64,000 nucleotides of DNA. Origin: Enterococcus plantarum. Its GTDB lineage: Bacteria > Bacillota > Bacilli > Lactobacillales > Enterococcaceae. How positions within the stretch are numbered: position 1 is the first letter of the stretch; each line of letters begins with the position of its first letter. The position numbers were made by a program, and so were the translations under genes. Positions 8,419-17,152 of this stretch are shown here, piece by piece. The notes beneath the pieces are model-generated. The model did no database searches. It saw only the letters and a program-made list of their open reading frames with translations, and was not told where the DNA came from. Location of the stretch: NCBI RefSeq assembly GCF_001730295.1, contig NZ_MIKA01000050.1, positions 62,001-126,000 on the forward strand, in the 5' to 3' direction.

Positions 8419-9720
8419 ATGAGAATGGTAGATATTATTGAAAAAAAAAGAAACGGTAAAGAATTAAGTAAAGACGAAATTGAATTCTTTATTGATGGTT
8501 TAACAAATGGTACGATTCCAGATTATCAGGCAAGTGCCTTTTTAATGGCTGTATATTTTCAAGATATGTCAGATGAAGAAAGAGCTAATTTAACATTGGC
8601 AATGGTTCATTCTGGTGATGTGATTGATTTATCGAATATCGAGGGAATTAAAGTGGATAAACATTCAACTGGTGGTGTTGGTGATACAACAACCTTAGTT
8701 TTAGCGCCTCTTGTGGCGGCTCTTGATATTCCATTTGCAAAAATGTCAGGACGCGGTTTAGGCCATACAGGTGGTACGATTGATAAGCTAGAAGCTTTTG
8801 CTGGTTTTCATGTGGAACTGACAGATGAAGAATTTACTGAGATGGTCAATCGAGACAAGATATCAGTAATCGGTCAATCTGGTAACTTAACGCCAGCTGA
8901 TAAAAAGTTATATGCTTTAAGAGATGTAACTGCCACTGTTAGTTCAATTCCGTTGATTGCAAGCTCGATCATGAGTAAAAAAATTGCAGCCGGTGCTGAT
9001 GCGATTGTTTTAGATGTAAAGACGGGAGCAGGAGCCTTTATGAAAACCGAGGAAGATGCGGCAGAACTCGCTTCAGCAATGGTGAGAATTGGCAATTTAG
9101 TAGGTAGAAATACAATGGCGATTATTTCCAATATGTCTCAACCTTTGGGAAATGCGATCGGGAATTCATTGGAAGTGCAAGAAGCGATTGACACTTTACA
9201 AGGCAATGGACCAGAAGATCTAACTGAACTAGTCTTAACATTAGGAAGCCAAATGGTTGTCCTTGCTGGCAAGACTGATTCTTTAGTTAAAGCGAGAGAG
9301 CTCTTGCAAGGAGTTATCACAGACGGTTCAGCTCTGGTTAAATTTAAACAATTCATCAAAAATCAAGGTGGTAATCCTGCATGGGTAGATGACCCGAAGC
9401 TGTTGCCGCAAGCAAACTTCGAAATAGAAGTTATTTCTGATTCAGACGGTTTCGTTTCTGAGATAGTTGCTGATAATATTGGGGTAGCTGCGATGAAACT
9501 TGGTGCAGGTAGAGAAACAAAAGAAGATGATATCGACTTGGCGGTTGGTTTAGTCCTAAGAAAAAAAGTCGGCGATCAAGTGAAAAAAGGAGAAAGTTTA
9601 GTCACGATCTTTGCTAATCGAGAAGAGGTTGAGGATGTTGTAACGATGATCAAAGAGAACATTCGTCTCGGATCAGACGTTCCAGAAAGCAAGTTGATTT
9701 ATCGTGAAATTCACAATTAG
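8419..9720 (+). CDS. pdp: Pyrimidine-nucleoside phosphorylase
   Basis: Phosphorolyses uridine, deoxyuridine and thymidine, giving the (deoxy)ribose 1-phosphate that feeds the deo pathway. The family signature is clear: [24 protein letters not shown] and [17 protein letters not shown]. The 433 residues match the usual length, with an N-terminal helical domain, the central phosphate-binding domain and a C-terminal alpha/beta domain. A phosphopentomutase gene is not adjacent. The gene ends the deo block, with a terminator at 9763. Confidence 0.94.
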   Translation: MRMVDIIEKKRNGKELSKDEIEFFIDGLTNGTIPDYQASAFLMAVYFQDMSDEERANLTLAMVHSGDVIDLSNIEGIKVDKHSTGGVGDTTTLVLAPLVAALDIPFAKMSGRGLGHTGGTIDKLEAFAGFHVELTDEEFTEMVNRDKISVIGQSGNLTPADKKLYALRDVTATVSSIPLIASSIMSKKIAAGADAIVLDVKTGAGAFMKTEEDAAELASAMVRIGNLVGRNTMAIISNMSQPLGNAIGNSLEVQEAIDTLQGNGPEDLTELVLTLGSQMVVLAGKTDSLVKARELLQGVITDGSALVKFKQFIKNQGGNPAWVDDPKLLPQANFEIEVISDSDGFVSEIVADNIGVAAMKLGAGRETKEDDIDLAVGLVLRKKVGDQVKKGESLVTIFANREEVEDVVTMIKENIRLGSDVPESKLIYREIHN

Positions 9721-9762
9721 TCAAAATAAGTAAAAAGTGCGAGTTTCATGTTGAATATAAGA

Positions 9763-9803
9763 GGGTGGGATGTGACTCGTAGAGTTTTATCCTATCTTTT
9801 TTT
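9763..9803 (+). terminator. Terminator after pdp
   Basis: GGAT...ATCC outer stem and ACTC/GAGT inner stem around GTA, followed by CTATC and eight T. It shares the GACTCGTAGAGT apex with the hairpin at 61376. Confidence 0.75.
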
Positions 9804-9868
9804 TGATATAATACGACTTTCTACCTATTATATGATTCGAAAATTAAAATAAATGACGAGTTACCCTT

Positions 9869-9928
9869 TAGGACTACCAAAAATTCATTCTTAAGTCCTA
9901 TGACAAACAACTAAAAAGAAGGCATAAT
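9869..9928 (+). promoter_or_regulatory. liaX promoter with LiaR-type operator
   Basis: Inverted repeat TAGGACT (9869-9875) and AGTCCTA (9894-9900) abuts the -35 ATGACA (9900-9905); the -10 is CATAAT (9923-9928), spacer 17 bp. The ACT...AGT half-sites resemble the VraR/LiaR family of operators. Control by LiaFSR is inferred from this and from known liaX regulation in E. faecalis. Confidence 0.55.
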
Positions 9929-9982
9929 AGGTACATAAGGAAAACACCCTCGGGTGAAAAATTTGCTAAGGAGGCAATTTCC

Positions 9983-11581
9983 ATGAAAGAAAGAGAAAGA
10001 GTATTAGACTTAGTTAAAAAAGGTATCCTATCTTCAGAGGAAGCTTTAGTCTTATTAGAAAATATGGCGACAGAAAAAGATGAAAAACAAATCAAAAAAG
10101 CTGCCGACCAAGTAAACGTAACAAATCCAATGGTTGATACAAAAGAAAATGATAAAGTCGTAGATTTATTAAATAAGTTAGAAAATCAAAAAGAAGATAC
10201 AGTAGAATCAGAAGTTTCTGATGAAGATGTCAAAGCAAAAGAAGCGCAAGATCATGAACGTTTAGAAAAAATTCTAGATGATCTAGCGACAGAAGCAAAT
10301 CGTGCTTCCGTTGAACTAGATGAAATCAATGCTAAAATTGCTGGCGTTAAAGAAGAAATCAAAGAAGCACAAGAAAAATTGATGGAATTAAACACTAAAG
10401 AAGAATTAAGCGAATTAACAAACGAAGATTTAGCGTTAAGAACATCACTTGAAACAGAAATTAAGTCATTAGAAGATTCTTTAGATGAACGAACGCAAGA
10501 AAAAATCGCGTTAGAAGCTGAATTGAAGAATATTCGCAAAGAACAATGGTCTGGTACAAAAGATCGAGTTGCATCAAAATTTGATATTCCAGATGATTGG
10601 AAAGATCAAGCCACAGACACAATCAATCAAGTCGGAGAAAAAATGAGTGAAGCAGGATCTCAATTAGGCTCATTCTTGAAGAAAACATTTAGCTCATTCT
10701 CAGAAACAATGAATGATAACATGGAATGGAAAGATGTTAGTTTTAAAGTTCCTGGTGTTGCTACAACAAAATTTGAACATGAATTTAATTATCCATCTCC
10801 TCTTGCGAGTTTGATTGATGTCAAAGTAGCAAACGGAAATATCGTATTTAAAACTTGGGATCAGCCAGATGTTAAAGTAGAAGGAAAAATCAAACTGTAT
10901 GGTAAAATGGATGCTGAAACCCCACTTGAAGCTTTCTTAGAAAGAAGTCAAATCGATGTGGATGATGAAGTGATTTCCTTTCAAATTCCAAACAAACGTG
11001 TTCGGGCAGACCTGATTTTCTACTTACCAGAACGTACATTTGATCATGTATCCATTAAACTATTAAACGGAAACGTAACAATCGAATCATTAAAGGCAAA
11101 AGATGTTTATGCTAAATCAACAAATGGGTCAATCACATTTAATAAAATTGATGCAACAATGCTTGAAATTGAAGGTGTAAATGGCGATATCAAAGTCTTA
11201 GATGGAGAAATTTTAGATAATATCATTGAAACAGTCAATGGGACTGTAACAATCACTGCAACACCACAAACAATCGGAGTTTCATTAATCAATGGTGATG
11301 TTCGTATCACTGCCAAAGAAAATACACTACGTAAAGTAGAAGCAAGTTCTGTTAATGGCAATGTAAAGATTGCTTTACCAAATGAACTTGGTATCGAAGG
11401 GACAGTCAAAACAAGTTTAGGCAGCATCAATAGCCGATTAAGTGATTACGAAGTGATTCGTGAAAAGAAAGAAAGAACCAATCAATTATTACAATTTAGA
11501 CGTTTAAATGATGATGATATGGCTCAAATCAATGCTTCTACAACAACAGGAAACATTTATTTAAAAGACACAGATAAATAA
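9983..11581 (+). CDS. liaX: Cell-envelope stress protein LiaX (DUF4097)
   Basis: Protein of 532 residues, almost the length I recall for E. faecalis LiaX (533). It has an N-terminal short helical domain (MKERERVLDLVKKG...), a long acidic coiled coil (about residues 60-195), and a C-terminal DUF4097 beta-helix (about 255-525) with repeated strands such as LLNGNVTIESL and SVNGNVKIALP. In E. faecalis, LiaX senses daptomycin and antimicrobial peptides and restrains membrane remodelling through LiaYZ. There is no obvious signal peptide. RBS AAGGAGG is 7 bases before the ATG. A separate promoter precedes liaYZ. Confidence 0.88.
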   Translation: MKERERVLDLVKKGILSSEEALVLLENMATEKDEKQIKKAADQVNVTNPMVDTKENDKVVDLLNKLENQKEDTVESEVSDEDVKAKEAQDHERLEKILDDLATEANRASVELDEINAKIAGVKEEIKEAQEKLMELNTKEELSELTNEDLALRTSLETEIKSLEDSLDERTQEKIALEAELKNIRKEQWSGTKDRVASKFDIPDDWKDQATDTINQVGEKMSEAGSQLGSFLKKTFSSFSETMNDNMEWKDVSFKVPGVATTKFEHEFNYPSPLASLIDVKVANGNIVFKTWDQPDVKVEGKIKLYGKMDAETPLEAFLERSQIDVDDEVISFQIPNKRVRADLIFYLPERTFDHVSIKLLNGNVTIESLKAKDVYAKSTNGSITFNKIDATMLEIEGVNGDIKVLDGEILDNIIETVNGTVTITATPQTIGVSLINGDVRITAKENTLRKVEASSVNGNVKIALPNELGIEGTVKTSLGSINSRLSDYEVIREKKERTNQLLQFRRLNDDDMAQINASTTTGNIYLKDTDK

Positions 11582-11612
11582 ATGTGTAGAACAATGAATC
11601 GACAAAAAGTGT

Positions 11613-11681
11613 CCATTCTTCGAACAAAAGTTAAGAGAACAACTCTTAACTTTTGATCAAGGAAAACAAATAAAAGAATGG
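11613..11681 (+). promoter_or_regulatory. Nested hairpin between liaX and liaY
   Basis: A perfect 12-bp stem (11626-11637 with 11643-11654, AAAAGTTAAGAG/CTCTTAACTTTT) sits inside an outer 8-bp pairing, CCATTCTT (11613-11620) with AAGAATGG (11674-11681). There is no long T-run directly after the inner stem, so it may be a weak terminator or an RNA-stability structure. Confidence 0.5.
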
Positions 11682-11722
11682 TAGAACAGAAAACAATCTA
11701 GTTTTTTCAGTTGAAAAAACTT

Positions 11723-11751
11723 TTGTCTCACTATCTATTCTAGTGTATAAT
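11723..11751 (+). promoter_or_regulatory. Promoter of liaYZ
   Basis: TTGTCT (11723-11728), 17-bp spacer, TATAAT (11746-11751), 24 bp before the liaY start codon. No ACT...AGT operator like that of liaX is seen close to it. Confidence 0.65.
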
Positions 11752-11775
11752 TTTTAAGATGAGAGGTGAAAAGAG

Positions 11776-12099
11776 ATGAAAAAACAATTGACAAAATCTC
11801 CTAATAATGTGGTATTAACAGGAAGTTTAGCAGGGATTGCTGAGTGGATCGGTGTTGATCCTACCATAGTACGTGTGATTTATGTTATTCTTGCAATTTT
11901 CTCTGCAGGATTTCCAGGATTCTTACTATACATTGCGTTAGCTGTATTGCTTCCTTCTGGAAGAAGTAGAAATTACGACAATTATGGAAATAAAAATCCG
12001 TATAATAGAAATACACGTAATCCAAATCCATATGCAAACTCACAAAAACAAAGAAAACAAGCTGAGAAAGTTGATGATGATGACTGGAGTGACTTCTAA
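11776..12099 (+). CDS. liaY: PspC-domain membrane protein LiaY
   Basis: Small protein of 107 residues: an N-terminal PspC domain with one long hydrophobic segment (about residues 34-61) and a charged, Asn/Tyr-rich tail ending in acidic residues. PspC proteins are envelope-stress membrane proteins. Position after liaX and overlap with liaZ (TAATG) identify it as the LiaY counterpart. Confidence 0.85.
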   Translation: MKKQLTKSPNNVVLTGSLAGIAEWIGVDPTIVRVIYVILAIFSAGFPGFLLYIALAVLLPSGRSRNYDNYGNKNPYNRNTRNPNPYANSQKQRKQAEKVDDDDWSDF

Positions 12100-12458
12100 T
12101 GACCTATTTTCAACGTTTGATCGTTAATACGTTGACATTCGTTTCACTCTCTGTGATTTTTCCAAATATGATTTTCGTAAGAAGTATTTGGATGGCGGTG
12201 ATCGCAGCATTTGTGCTCTCCATATTGAATATGTTAGTAAAACCAGTGTTGACGATTTTATCCCTTCCATTTACTTTACTTACTTTTGGTTTGTTTAGCT
12301 TTATTGTGAATGCAGCCATATTGAAGATGACGTCTTCATTCGTTGGAGAAATGAACTTTGGTTTTTCAAGCTTTGGAGCAGCGATTCTAATGGCAGTGAT
12401 TATGTCTTTAGTCAATATGATCGTTAGTGAACGTAATTTAGATAAATATAGTGAATAA
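12099..12458 (+). CDS. liaZ: Phage holin family IV-type membrane protein LiaZ
   Basis: Protein of 119 residues with four hydrophobic segments (YvlD/phage holin family IV type), including LNMLVKPVLTILSLPFTLLTFGLFSF. Overlaps liaY by one base and so is translationally coupled. In E. faecalis the LiaYZ pair is thought to act with the LiaX stress response to alter membrane lipid organisation. A short hairpin follows at 12461. Confidence 0.85.
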   Translation: MTYFQRLIVNTLTFVSLSVIFPNMIFVRSIWMAVIAAFVLSILNMLVKPVLTILSLPFTLLTFGLFSFIVNAAILKMTSSFVGEMNFGFSSFGAAILMAVIMSLVNMIVSERNLDKYSE

Positions 12459-12460
12459 GG

Positions 12461-12500
12461 ATAAAACCCAACTTAACGTTCTGGGTTTTATCCTTATTTT
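12461..12500. terminator. Bidirectional terminator between liaZ and the GIY-YIG gene
   Basis: GGATAAAACCCA...TGGGTTTTATCC stem (about 12 bp) followed by TTATTTTT on the plus strand. It separates two converging genes. Confidence 0.75.
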
Positions 12501-13468
12501 TATACAAATGGATCAGTAAGTTCCACTAGTTGACATTCTTTATGATAATGAATATAGCTATATAAAATAGTGATAAAATCGACTTGTTGTTTGGAAAATG
12601 GGTAAATAGTATCAGGCTTATTTTTAGGAAGAATTTTTTTTGCAAGTTCATTCGGTGTATATTTAGTGGCAGTTCGTTTGGTCAGTGTTCGACTACTTAC
12701 AACAAGTCCTTGATAGATCAAATAATATTTTATTTTCGATTGAATTGGAATAATTAAAAGTTGCCAATTCGTTTGAGAGGCTAAAATCAATTTTCTATTT
12801 TGATTGAAAAAACGTGTAATAAATTGCCAATCTTCTCGTAACTTTAACGCTTTTTCAAATGACTGGTTTTCAGACGCTAAAATCATTTTTGTTTCTAAAC
12901 GATTTTGGGGCATCTGATTATTTAGCGTAAATGCCTCAAGTAATTCTGTAGAAATTGTTTTTGAGTCAAGTAGAGATGTGGAACTCTCAGAGAATGAGTA
13001 TTGCCAATCATTCGTTTGGTTTAATCCGTATAGGTTTTCTAATATTTGTTTTAGTTCTGACAATTTTCTGTTTGTTGAAAAAGGCCCGAAGCAATTTTTT
13101 TTCGTGGGAACAGTACGTATATTGATTGAAATTTCTGGTTGTTCAGTATTGATCTCAATGTATTTATATTGTTCAAAAGAATTCATTTGCCGATTATAGA
13201 TTGGGCGGTATTTTTGAATTAAATGACATTCTAATAATAGTGCATCAAGTTCAGTATCTACTTCAAGAACCTCAAAATCAGATAGTTGTCGAATCATTCG
13301 GATTGTTTTACTTGAATGTTGGTTGTTCTTCCTAAAATAGCTACTAACGCGTTCTCGTAATTTTTTTGCTTTGCCTACATATATAACTGTTCCGTGTTTA
13401 TCTTTCATCAAATAAACACCTGGGGTTAAAGGGAGATGTCTTACTTGCTCTTTTAAATTATCGTTCAT
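12500..13468 (-). CDS. GIY-YIG nuclease domain protein (UvrC/Cho-like)
   Basis: The N-terminus is a GIY-YIG nuclease domain like that of UvrC and Cho: PGVYLMKDKHGTVIYVGKAKKLRERVSSYF (about residues 15-50), then a glutamate-containing segment. Around the middle, ENQSFEKALKLREDW resembles a UVR motif. The C-terminal RNase H-like and helix-hairpin-helix domains of full UvrC are absent or unrecognisable. The start is uncertain: TTG at 13483 is possible, but the ATG at 13468 has the better-spaced GGATG. It is transcribed against its neighbours and may be a repair-associated nuclease. Confidence 0.75.
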   Translation of the reverse strand: MNDNLKEQVRHLPLTPGVYLMKDKHGTVIYVGKAKKLRERVSSYFRKNNQHSSKTIRMIRQLSDFEVLEVDTELDALLLECHLIQKYRPIYNRQMNSFEQYKYIEINTEQPEISINIRTVPTKKNCFGPFSTNRKLSELKQILENLYGLNQTNDWQYSFSESSTSLLDSKTISTELLEAFTLNNQMPQNRLETKMILASENQSFEKALKLREDWQFITRFFNQNRKLILASQTNWQLLIIPIQSKIKYYLIYQGLVVSSRTLTKRTATKYTPNELAKKILPKNKPDTIYPFSKQQVDFITILYSYIHYHKECQLVELTDPFV

Positions 13469-13712
13469 AAGAAACACATCCAATTGATTGTTTTTGGCTG
13501 GATACGGTAATACAAATTAAGTATACAAATTAATTGGGGATAGTCAATCGTTAACTAGGAATAAATAGGCAGCACAATTTTTGAATAAAAATAAGACCCA
13601 GAAAAAATTTACCAGTGAGAACACAAACAAAACAAAGACAATCTTCCTAATAGCTAGAAACTTCCCACATGAAATGATAAAATGGAACGAGTAGGAAACT
13701 GGAAAGGAATGA

Positions 13713-14660
13713 ATGATAAAGATGGAAGAAGTTGTAAAAATTCATCAACTGGTAGAAAAGCTTTCTTTAGAAGTCGTTTATGGCGATGAAGAAAGTTTAA
13801 ATAGAGAAATCACAACAGGAGATATTTCCCGTCCGGGATTGGAATTGACTGGATATTTTAATTATTATCCTCATAATCGTTTACAGCTATTTGGTAGCAA
13901 GGAGATTACATTTTCTGAACGTATGATACCAGAAGAACGATTGATGGTGATGCGTCGTTTGTGTGAGAAGGACACGCCTGCTTTTATTATTTCTAGAGGT
14001 CTGGAAGCACCTGATGAAATGGTGCAAGCAGCAAAAGAAAAAGGCTTGGCTGTTTTACGTTCGCCAATCTCTACATCGCGTTTGTTAGGAGAATTATCAA
14101 GTTATCTCGATAGTCGATTAGCAGCAAGAACAAGCGTACATGGTGTTTTGGTTGATGTTTATGGACTTGGTGTCTTGATTCAAGGTGATAGCGGTATTGG
14201 TAAAAGTGAGACAGCATTAGAGTTGATCAAGCGTGGACACCGTTTGATTGCAGATGACCGAGTAGATGTTTATCAGCAAGATGAATTAACCGTTGTGGGT
14301 GAACCACCTAAAATTTTACAGCATTTGATTGAGATTCGAGGCATTGGAATCATTGATGTGATGAATTTATTTGGTGCGAGTGCTGTCCGCGGCTTTATGC
14401 AGGTTCAACTAGTTGTTTATTTAGAAGCATGGGAAAAAGACAAGAAATATGACCGTTTAGGGTCAGATGATGCGATGGTCGAAATTGCTAACGTGGATGT
14501 TCCTCAAATTCGTATTCCTGTTAAAACAGGGCGGAACGTGGCAATTATTATTGAAGTGGCTGCAATGAATTTCCGTGCGAAAACGATGGGATATGATGCA
14601 ACTAAGTCATTTGAAGAACGGTTGACACGATTGATAGAGGAAAATTCAGGGGGTATCTAG
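13713..14660 (+). CDS. hprK: HPr kinase/phosphorylase
   Basis: Bifunctional enzyme that phosphorylates HPr on Ser-46 using ATP or pyrophosphate, and removes that phosphate. HPr-Ser-P is the corepressor of CcpA, whose gene is at 20910. The Walker [10 protein letters not shown] (about residues 158-166), the HPrK signature [16 protein letters not shown] and the C-terminal [12 protein letters not shown] are present in 315 residues. Start is ATG 13713 or ATG 13722; neither has ideal spacing from AAAGGA. The stop codon lies inside the first bases of a repeat element (14654), so the last residues are derived from the element. Confidence 0.95.
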   Translation: MIKMEEVVKIHQLVEKLSLEVVYGDEESLNREITTGDISRPGLELTGYFNYYPHNRLQLFGSKEITFSERMIPEERLMVMRRLCEKDTPAFIISRGLEAPDEMVQAAKEKGLAVLRSPISTSRLLGELSSYLDSRLAARTSVHGVLVDVYGLGVLIQGDSGIGKSETALELIKRGHRLIADDRVDVYQQDELTVVGEPPKILQHLIEIRGIGIIDVMNLFGASAVRGFMQVQLVVYLEAWEKDKKYDRLGSDDAMVEIANVDVPQIRIPVKTGRNVAIIIEVAAMNFRAKTMGYDATKSFEERLTRLIEENSGGI

Positions 14661-14770
14661 CTATGCGGGCTAGCTCTTCGGAAAAAAGACAAAATCTGAT
14701 TGTGGTAAAGAACACCACGCTCATATTTTTCTATTTTTCAGTCAGAGCTAAACGAGCCCGCTTCGCTTTT
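14654..14770 (+). repeat. 117-bp structured repeat, copy 2
   Basis: Outer stem GCGGGCT (14665-14671) with AGCCCGC (14755-14761) and apical stem GTGGT (14702-14706) with ACCAC (14714-14718). Both are perfect but differ in sequence from copies 1, 4 and 5. It begins within the hprK stop codon region and is followed 5 bp later by copy 3. Confidence 0.88.
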
Positions 14771-14775
14771 AATGT

Positions 14776-14891
14776 TATCTAGCTATGCGGGCTAGCTCTT
14801 CGGAAAAAGACAAAATCTGATTGTGGTAAAGAACATCACGCTCATATTTTTCTATTTTTCATTCAGAGCTAAACGAGCCCTTTTCACTTTT
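14776..14891 (+). repeat. 117-bp structured repeat, copy 3
   Basis: Nearly identical to copy 2, with a G-U pair in the apical stem (GTGGT/ATCAC) and a decayed outer stem. It ends 6 bases before the AGGAGG of lgt. Confidence 0.86.
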
Positions 14892-14909
14892 AAATTAGGA
14901 GGAAGCCAA

Positions 14910-15740
14910 ATGTTAGGACAAGTAAATCCAGTGGCGTTTAATTTTTTTGGAATATCCGTATACTGGTATGCAGTTATTATTGTTTCAGGAATCGTGCTAG
15001 CTGTTTGGCTAAGTAGTAGAGAAGCCGTTCGAGTTGGCTTGAAAGAAGATGATGTGATTGACTTTATGTTGTGGGGCTTACCAAGTGCAATTATTGGTGC
15101 TCGTTTGTATTATGTGATTTTTCAATGGCAAGATTATGTTGATAACCCAATTGAAATTATTTTGACCAGAAATGGTGGACTAGCAATATATGGTGGGCTG
15201 ATTGGTGGAGGAATCGCATTGTTTTTCTTTACAAGACATCGATTTATTTCCACTTGGACATTTTTGGATATTGCAGCACCAAGTGTTATTTTAGCGCAAG
15301 CAATCGGGCGCTGGGGTAATTTTATGAATCATGAAGCATATGGGCCAGCTACTACACGGACATTTTTAGAAGGATTGCATTTACCGAAGTTTATTATCGA
15401 CAATATGAATATCGACGGAACATATCATCAACCAACTTTTTTATATGAATCCATCTGGAATGTTTTAGGGTTTATTGTGTTGATTGTTTTAAGGAAAAAG
15501 AAAAATTTCTTAAAAGAAGGCGAAGTATTCTTCGGCTATATTATCTGGTATGCTTTCGGCCGTTTCTTTATTGAAGGGATGCGGACAGATAGTTTATATG
15601 CCTTCGGAAGTATTCGAGTTTCACAAGTAGTTTCCCTGGTGTTATTTTTCGGTGCAATTTTACTTGTGATCATTCGTCGTAAAACAGGAACTATAAAATT
15701 TTACGATCGTGATAAAGGAACGTCAAAAAAGGCAGTTTAG
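14910..15740 (+). CDS. lgt: Prolipoprotein diacylglyceryl transferase
   Basis: Transfers diacylglycerol from phosphatidylglycerol to the cysteine of prolipoproteins, at the membrane. The Lgt signature GRWGNFMNHEAYG and the membrane motif GLAIYGGLIGG are present, with about seven hydrophobic segments in 276 residues. The start is ATG 14910 after TTAGGAGGAAG; the longer frame from 14823 reads through repeat copy 3. Between hprK and lgt lie two repeat elements. The stop codon lies in the loop of a terminator. Confidence 0.95.
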   Translation: MLGQVNPVAFNFFGISVYWYAVIIVSGIVLAVWLSSREAVRVGLKEDDVIDFMLWGLPSAIIGARLYYVIFQWQDYVDNPIEIILTRNGGLAIYGGLIGGGIALFFFTRHRFISTWTFLDIAAPSVILAQAIGRWGNFMNHEAYGPATTRTFLEGLHLPKFIIDNMNIDGTYHQPTFLYESIWNVLGFIVLIVLRKKKNFLKEGEVFFGYIIWYAFGRFFIEGMRTDSLYAFGSIRVSQVVSLVLFFGAILLVIIRRKTGTIKFYDRDKGTSKKAV

Positions 15741-15752
15741 AACTGCCTTTTT
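15725..15752 (+). terminator. Terminator overlapping the lgt stop codon
   Basis: AAAAAAGGCAGTT, loop with the TAG stop, then AACTGCCTTTTTC. A compact terminator that separates lgt from gpsA. Confidence 0.8.
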
Positions 15753-15853
15753 CAACATAGCTATGGTAAAATGGTAAGTGAGTATGAAAGTTAAAAAGCT
15801 AGTTATTTAAAGAGATCGTAAGTGGAGTATTTGAAAGGTTTATGGAGATGTTA

Positions 15854-15970
15854 TGATCTAGCGTCATCAACTAGCTCTTCGTAAAGAAGATAAGAATTAA
15901 AGGAGTCAAAGAACGACTCAATAAATTTTTCCTATCTTTCAGTCACAGCTGACAAGTTTATTCAGCTTTT
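15854..15970 (+). repeat. 117-bp structured repeat, copy 4
   Basis: Apical stem GAGTC (15903-15907) with GACTC (15915-15919); outer AACT (15869-15872) pairs with AGTT near 15956-15959. Followed directly by copy 5. Confidence 0.88.
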
Positions 15971-15973
15971 CTA

Positions 15974-16090
15974 TGGTCTAGCTTCACAAACTAGCTCTTC
16001 GGAAAGAAGATAAAAATTAAAGGAGTCAAAGAACGACTCAATTAATTTTTCCTATCTTTCAGTCATAGCTGACAAGTTTATTCAGCTTTT
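15974..16090 (+). repeat. 117-bp structured repeat, copy 5
   Basis: Apical stem GAGTC (16023-16027) with GACTC (16035-16039); outer stem AAACT (15988-15992) with AGTTT (16075-16079). About 95% like copy 4. It ends 11 bases before the AAAGGAG of gpsA. Confidence 0.88.
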
Positions 16091-16116
16091 CTTATTTTGA
16101 AAGGAGATTTTCACCA

Positions 16117-17133
16117 ATGAAACAAAAAGTTGCTGTTTTAGGTCCCGGATCATGGGGAACTGCATTGGCACAGGTTTTAGCAGAAAATGGTCATGAAGTT
16201 CGTATCTGGGGACATAATGAAGCACAAATTGATGAAATCAACAAGCACCATACCAATCATCACTATCTGCCTGATTTGGTTATCCCAGAATCGATTAAAG
16301 GGAAATTGTCATTAGAGGAATGTATTCAAGATGCAGATGCAGTCTTGTTTGTTGTTCCAACGAAAGCGATTCGAACGGTTGCACAAGAGTTTGCGGAGAA
16401 ATGTAAGAATCAACCGTTGATTATACATGCTAGTAAAGGATTGGAGCAAGGGAGTCATAAACGAATATCTGAAGTTTTAATGGAAGAAATTCCAACGAAT
16501 AAAAGAAGTGGTGTGGTTGTGTTATCAGGCCCAAGCCATGCAGAAGAAGTTGCTGTTCATGACATTACAACAATAACTGCTGCAAGCGAGACGATCGCTG
16601 AGGCAACTTATGTTCAGTCTTTATTTATGAATGATTATTTTAGAATCTATACAAATGACGATGTAATTGGTGTCGAAACAGGCGCTGCATTGAAAAATAT
16701 CATTGCTTTAGGAGCAGGTGCAATTCGTGGCTTAGGATTTGGAGATGATGCGAAAGCTGCAATTATGACACGTGGGTTAGCTGAAATCAGTCGTTTAGGT
16801 GTGGCGATGGGAGCAAATCCTTTAACGTTTATTGGGTTAAGTGGAGTGGGAGACTTGATTGTTACTTGTACAAGTGTTCACTCTCGTAACTGGCGAGCTG
16901 GAAATCTCTTAGGAAAAGGACACAGTCTAGATGAAGTTCTTGAAAATATGGGAATGATCGTCGAAGGCGTCTCAACAACTAAGGCGGCCTATGAGCTGTC
17001 GCAACAGCTAGATGTCGATATGCCAATCACAGAAGCGATATATAACGTCCTGTATGAAGGTCAAGATGTAAAACAAGCGGCAAAAGAGATTATGCTACGT
17101 GACGGTAAGACAGAAAACGAATTTTCTATATAA
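16117..17133 (+). CDS. gpsA: Glycerol-3-phosphate dehydrogenase (NAD(P)+)
   Basis: Reduces dihydroxyacetone phosphate to sn-glycerol 3-phosphate for phospholipid and teichoic acid synthesis. N-terminal Rossmann motif [10 protein letters not shown] (residues 9-18), substrate-binding [16 protein letters not shown] with the catalytic lysine, and SGPSHAEEV. The 338 residues are normal. RBS AAAGGAG is well placed before ATG 16117. It is followed 19 bp later by galU. Confidence 0.96.
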   Translation: MKQKVAVLGPGSWGTALAQVLAENGHEVRIWGHNEAQIDEINKHHTNHHYLPDLVIPESIKGKLSLEECIQDADAVLFVVPTKAIRTVAQEFAEKCKNQPLIIHASKGLEQGSHKRISEVLMEEIPTNKRSGVVVLSGPSHAEEVAVHDITTITAASETIAEATYVQSLFMNDYFRIYTNDDVIGVETGAALKNIIALGAGAIRGLGFGDDAKAAIMTRGLAEISRLGVAMGANPLTFIGLSGVGDLIVTCTSVHSRNWRAGNLLGKGHSLDEVLENMGMIVEGVSTTKAAYELSQQLDVDMPITEAIYNVLYEGQDVKQAAKEIMLRDGKTENEFSI

Positions 17134-17152
17134 TTTTAGGAGGCCAATTGGC

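Noticed and set aside
14823-14909. N-terminal extension of Lgt
   Set aside because: It is translated repeat DNA; ATG 14910 has the ribosome site and matches the family start.
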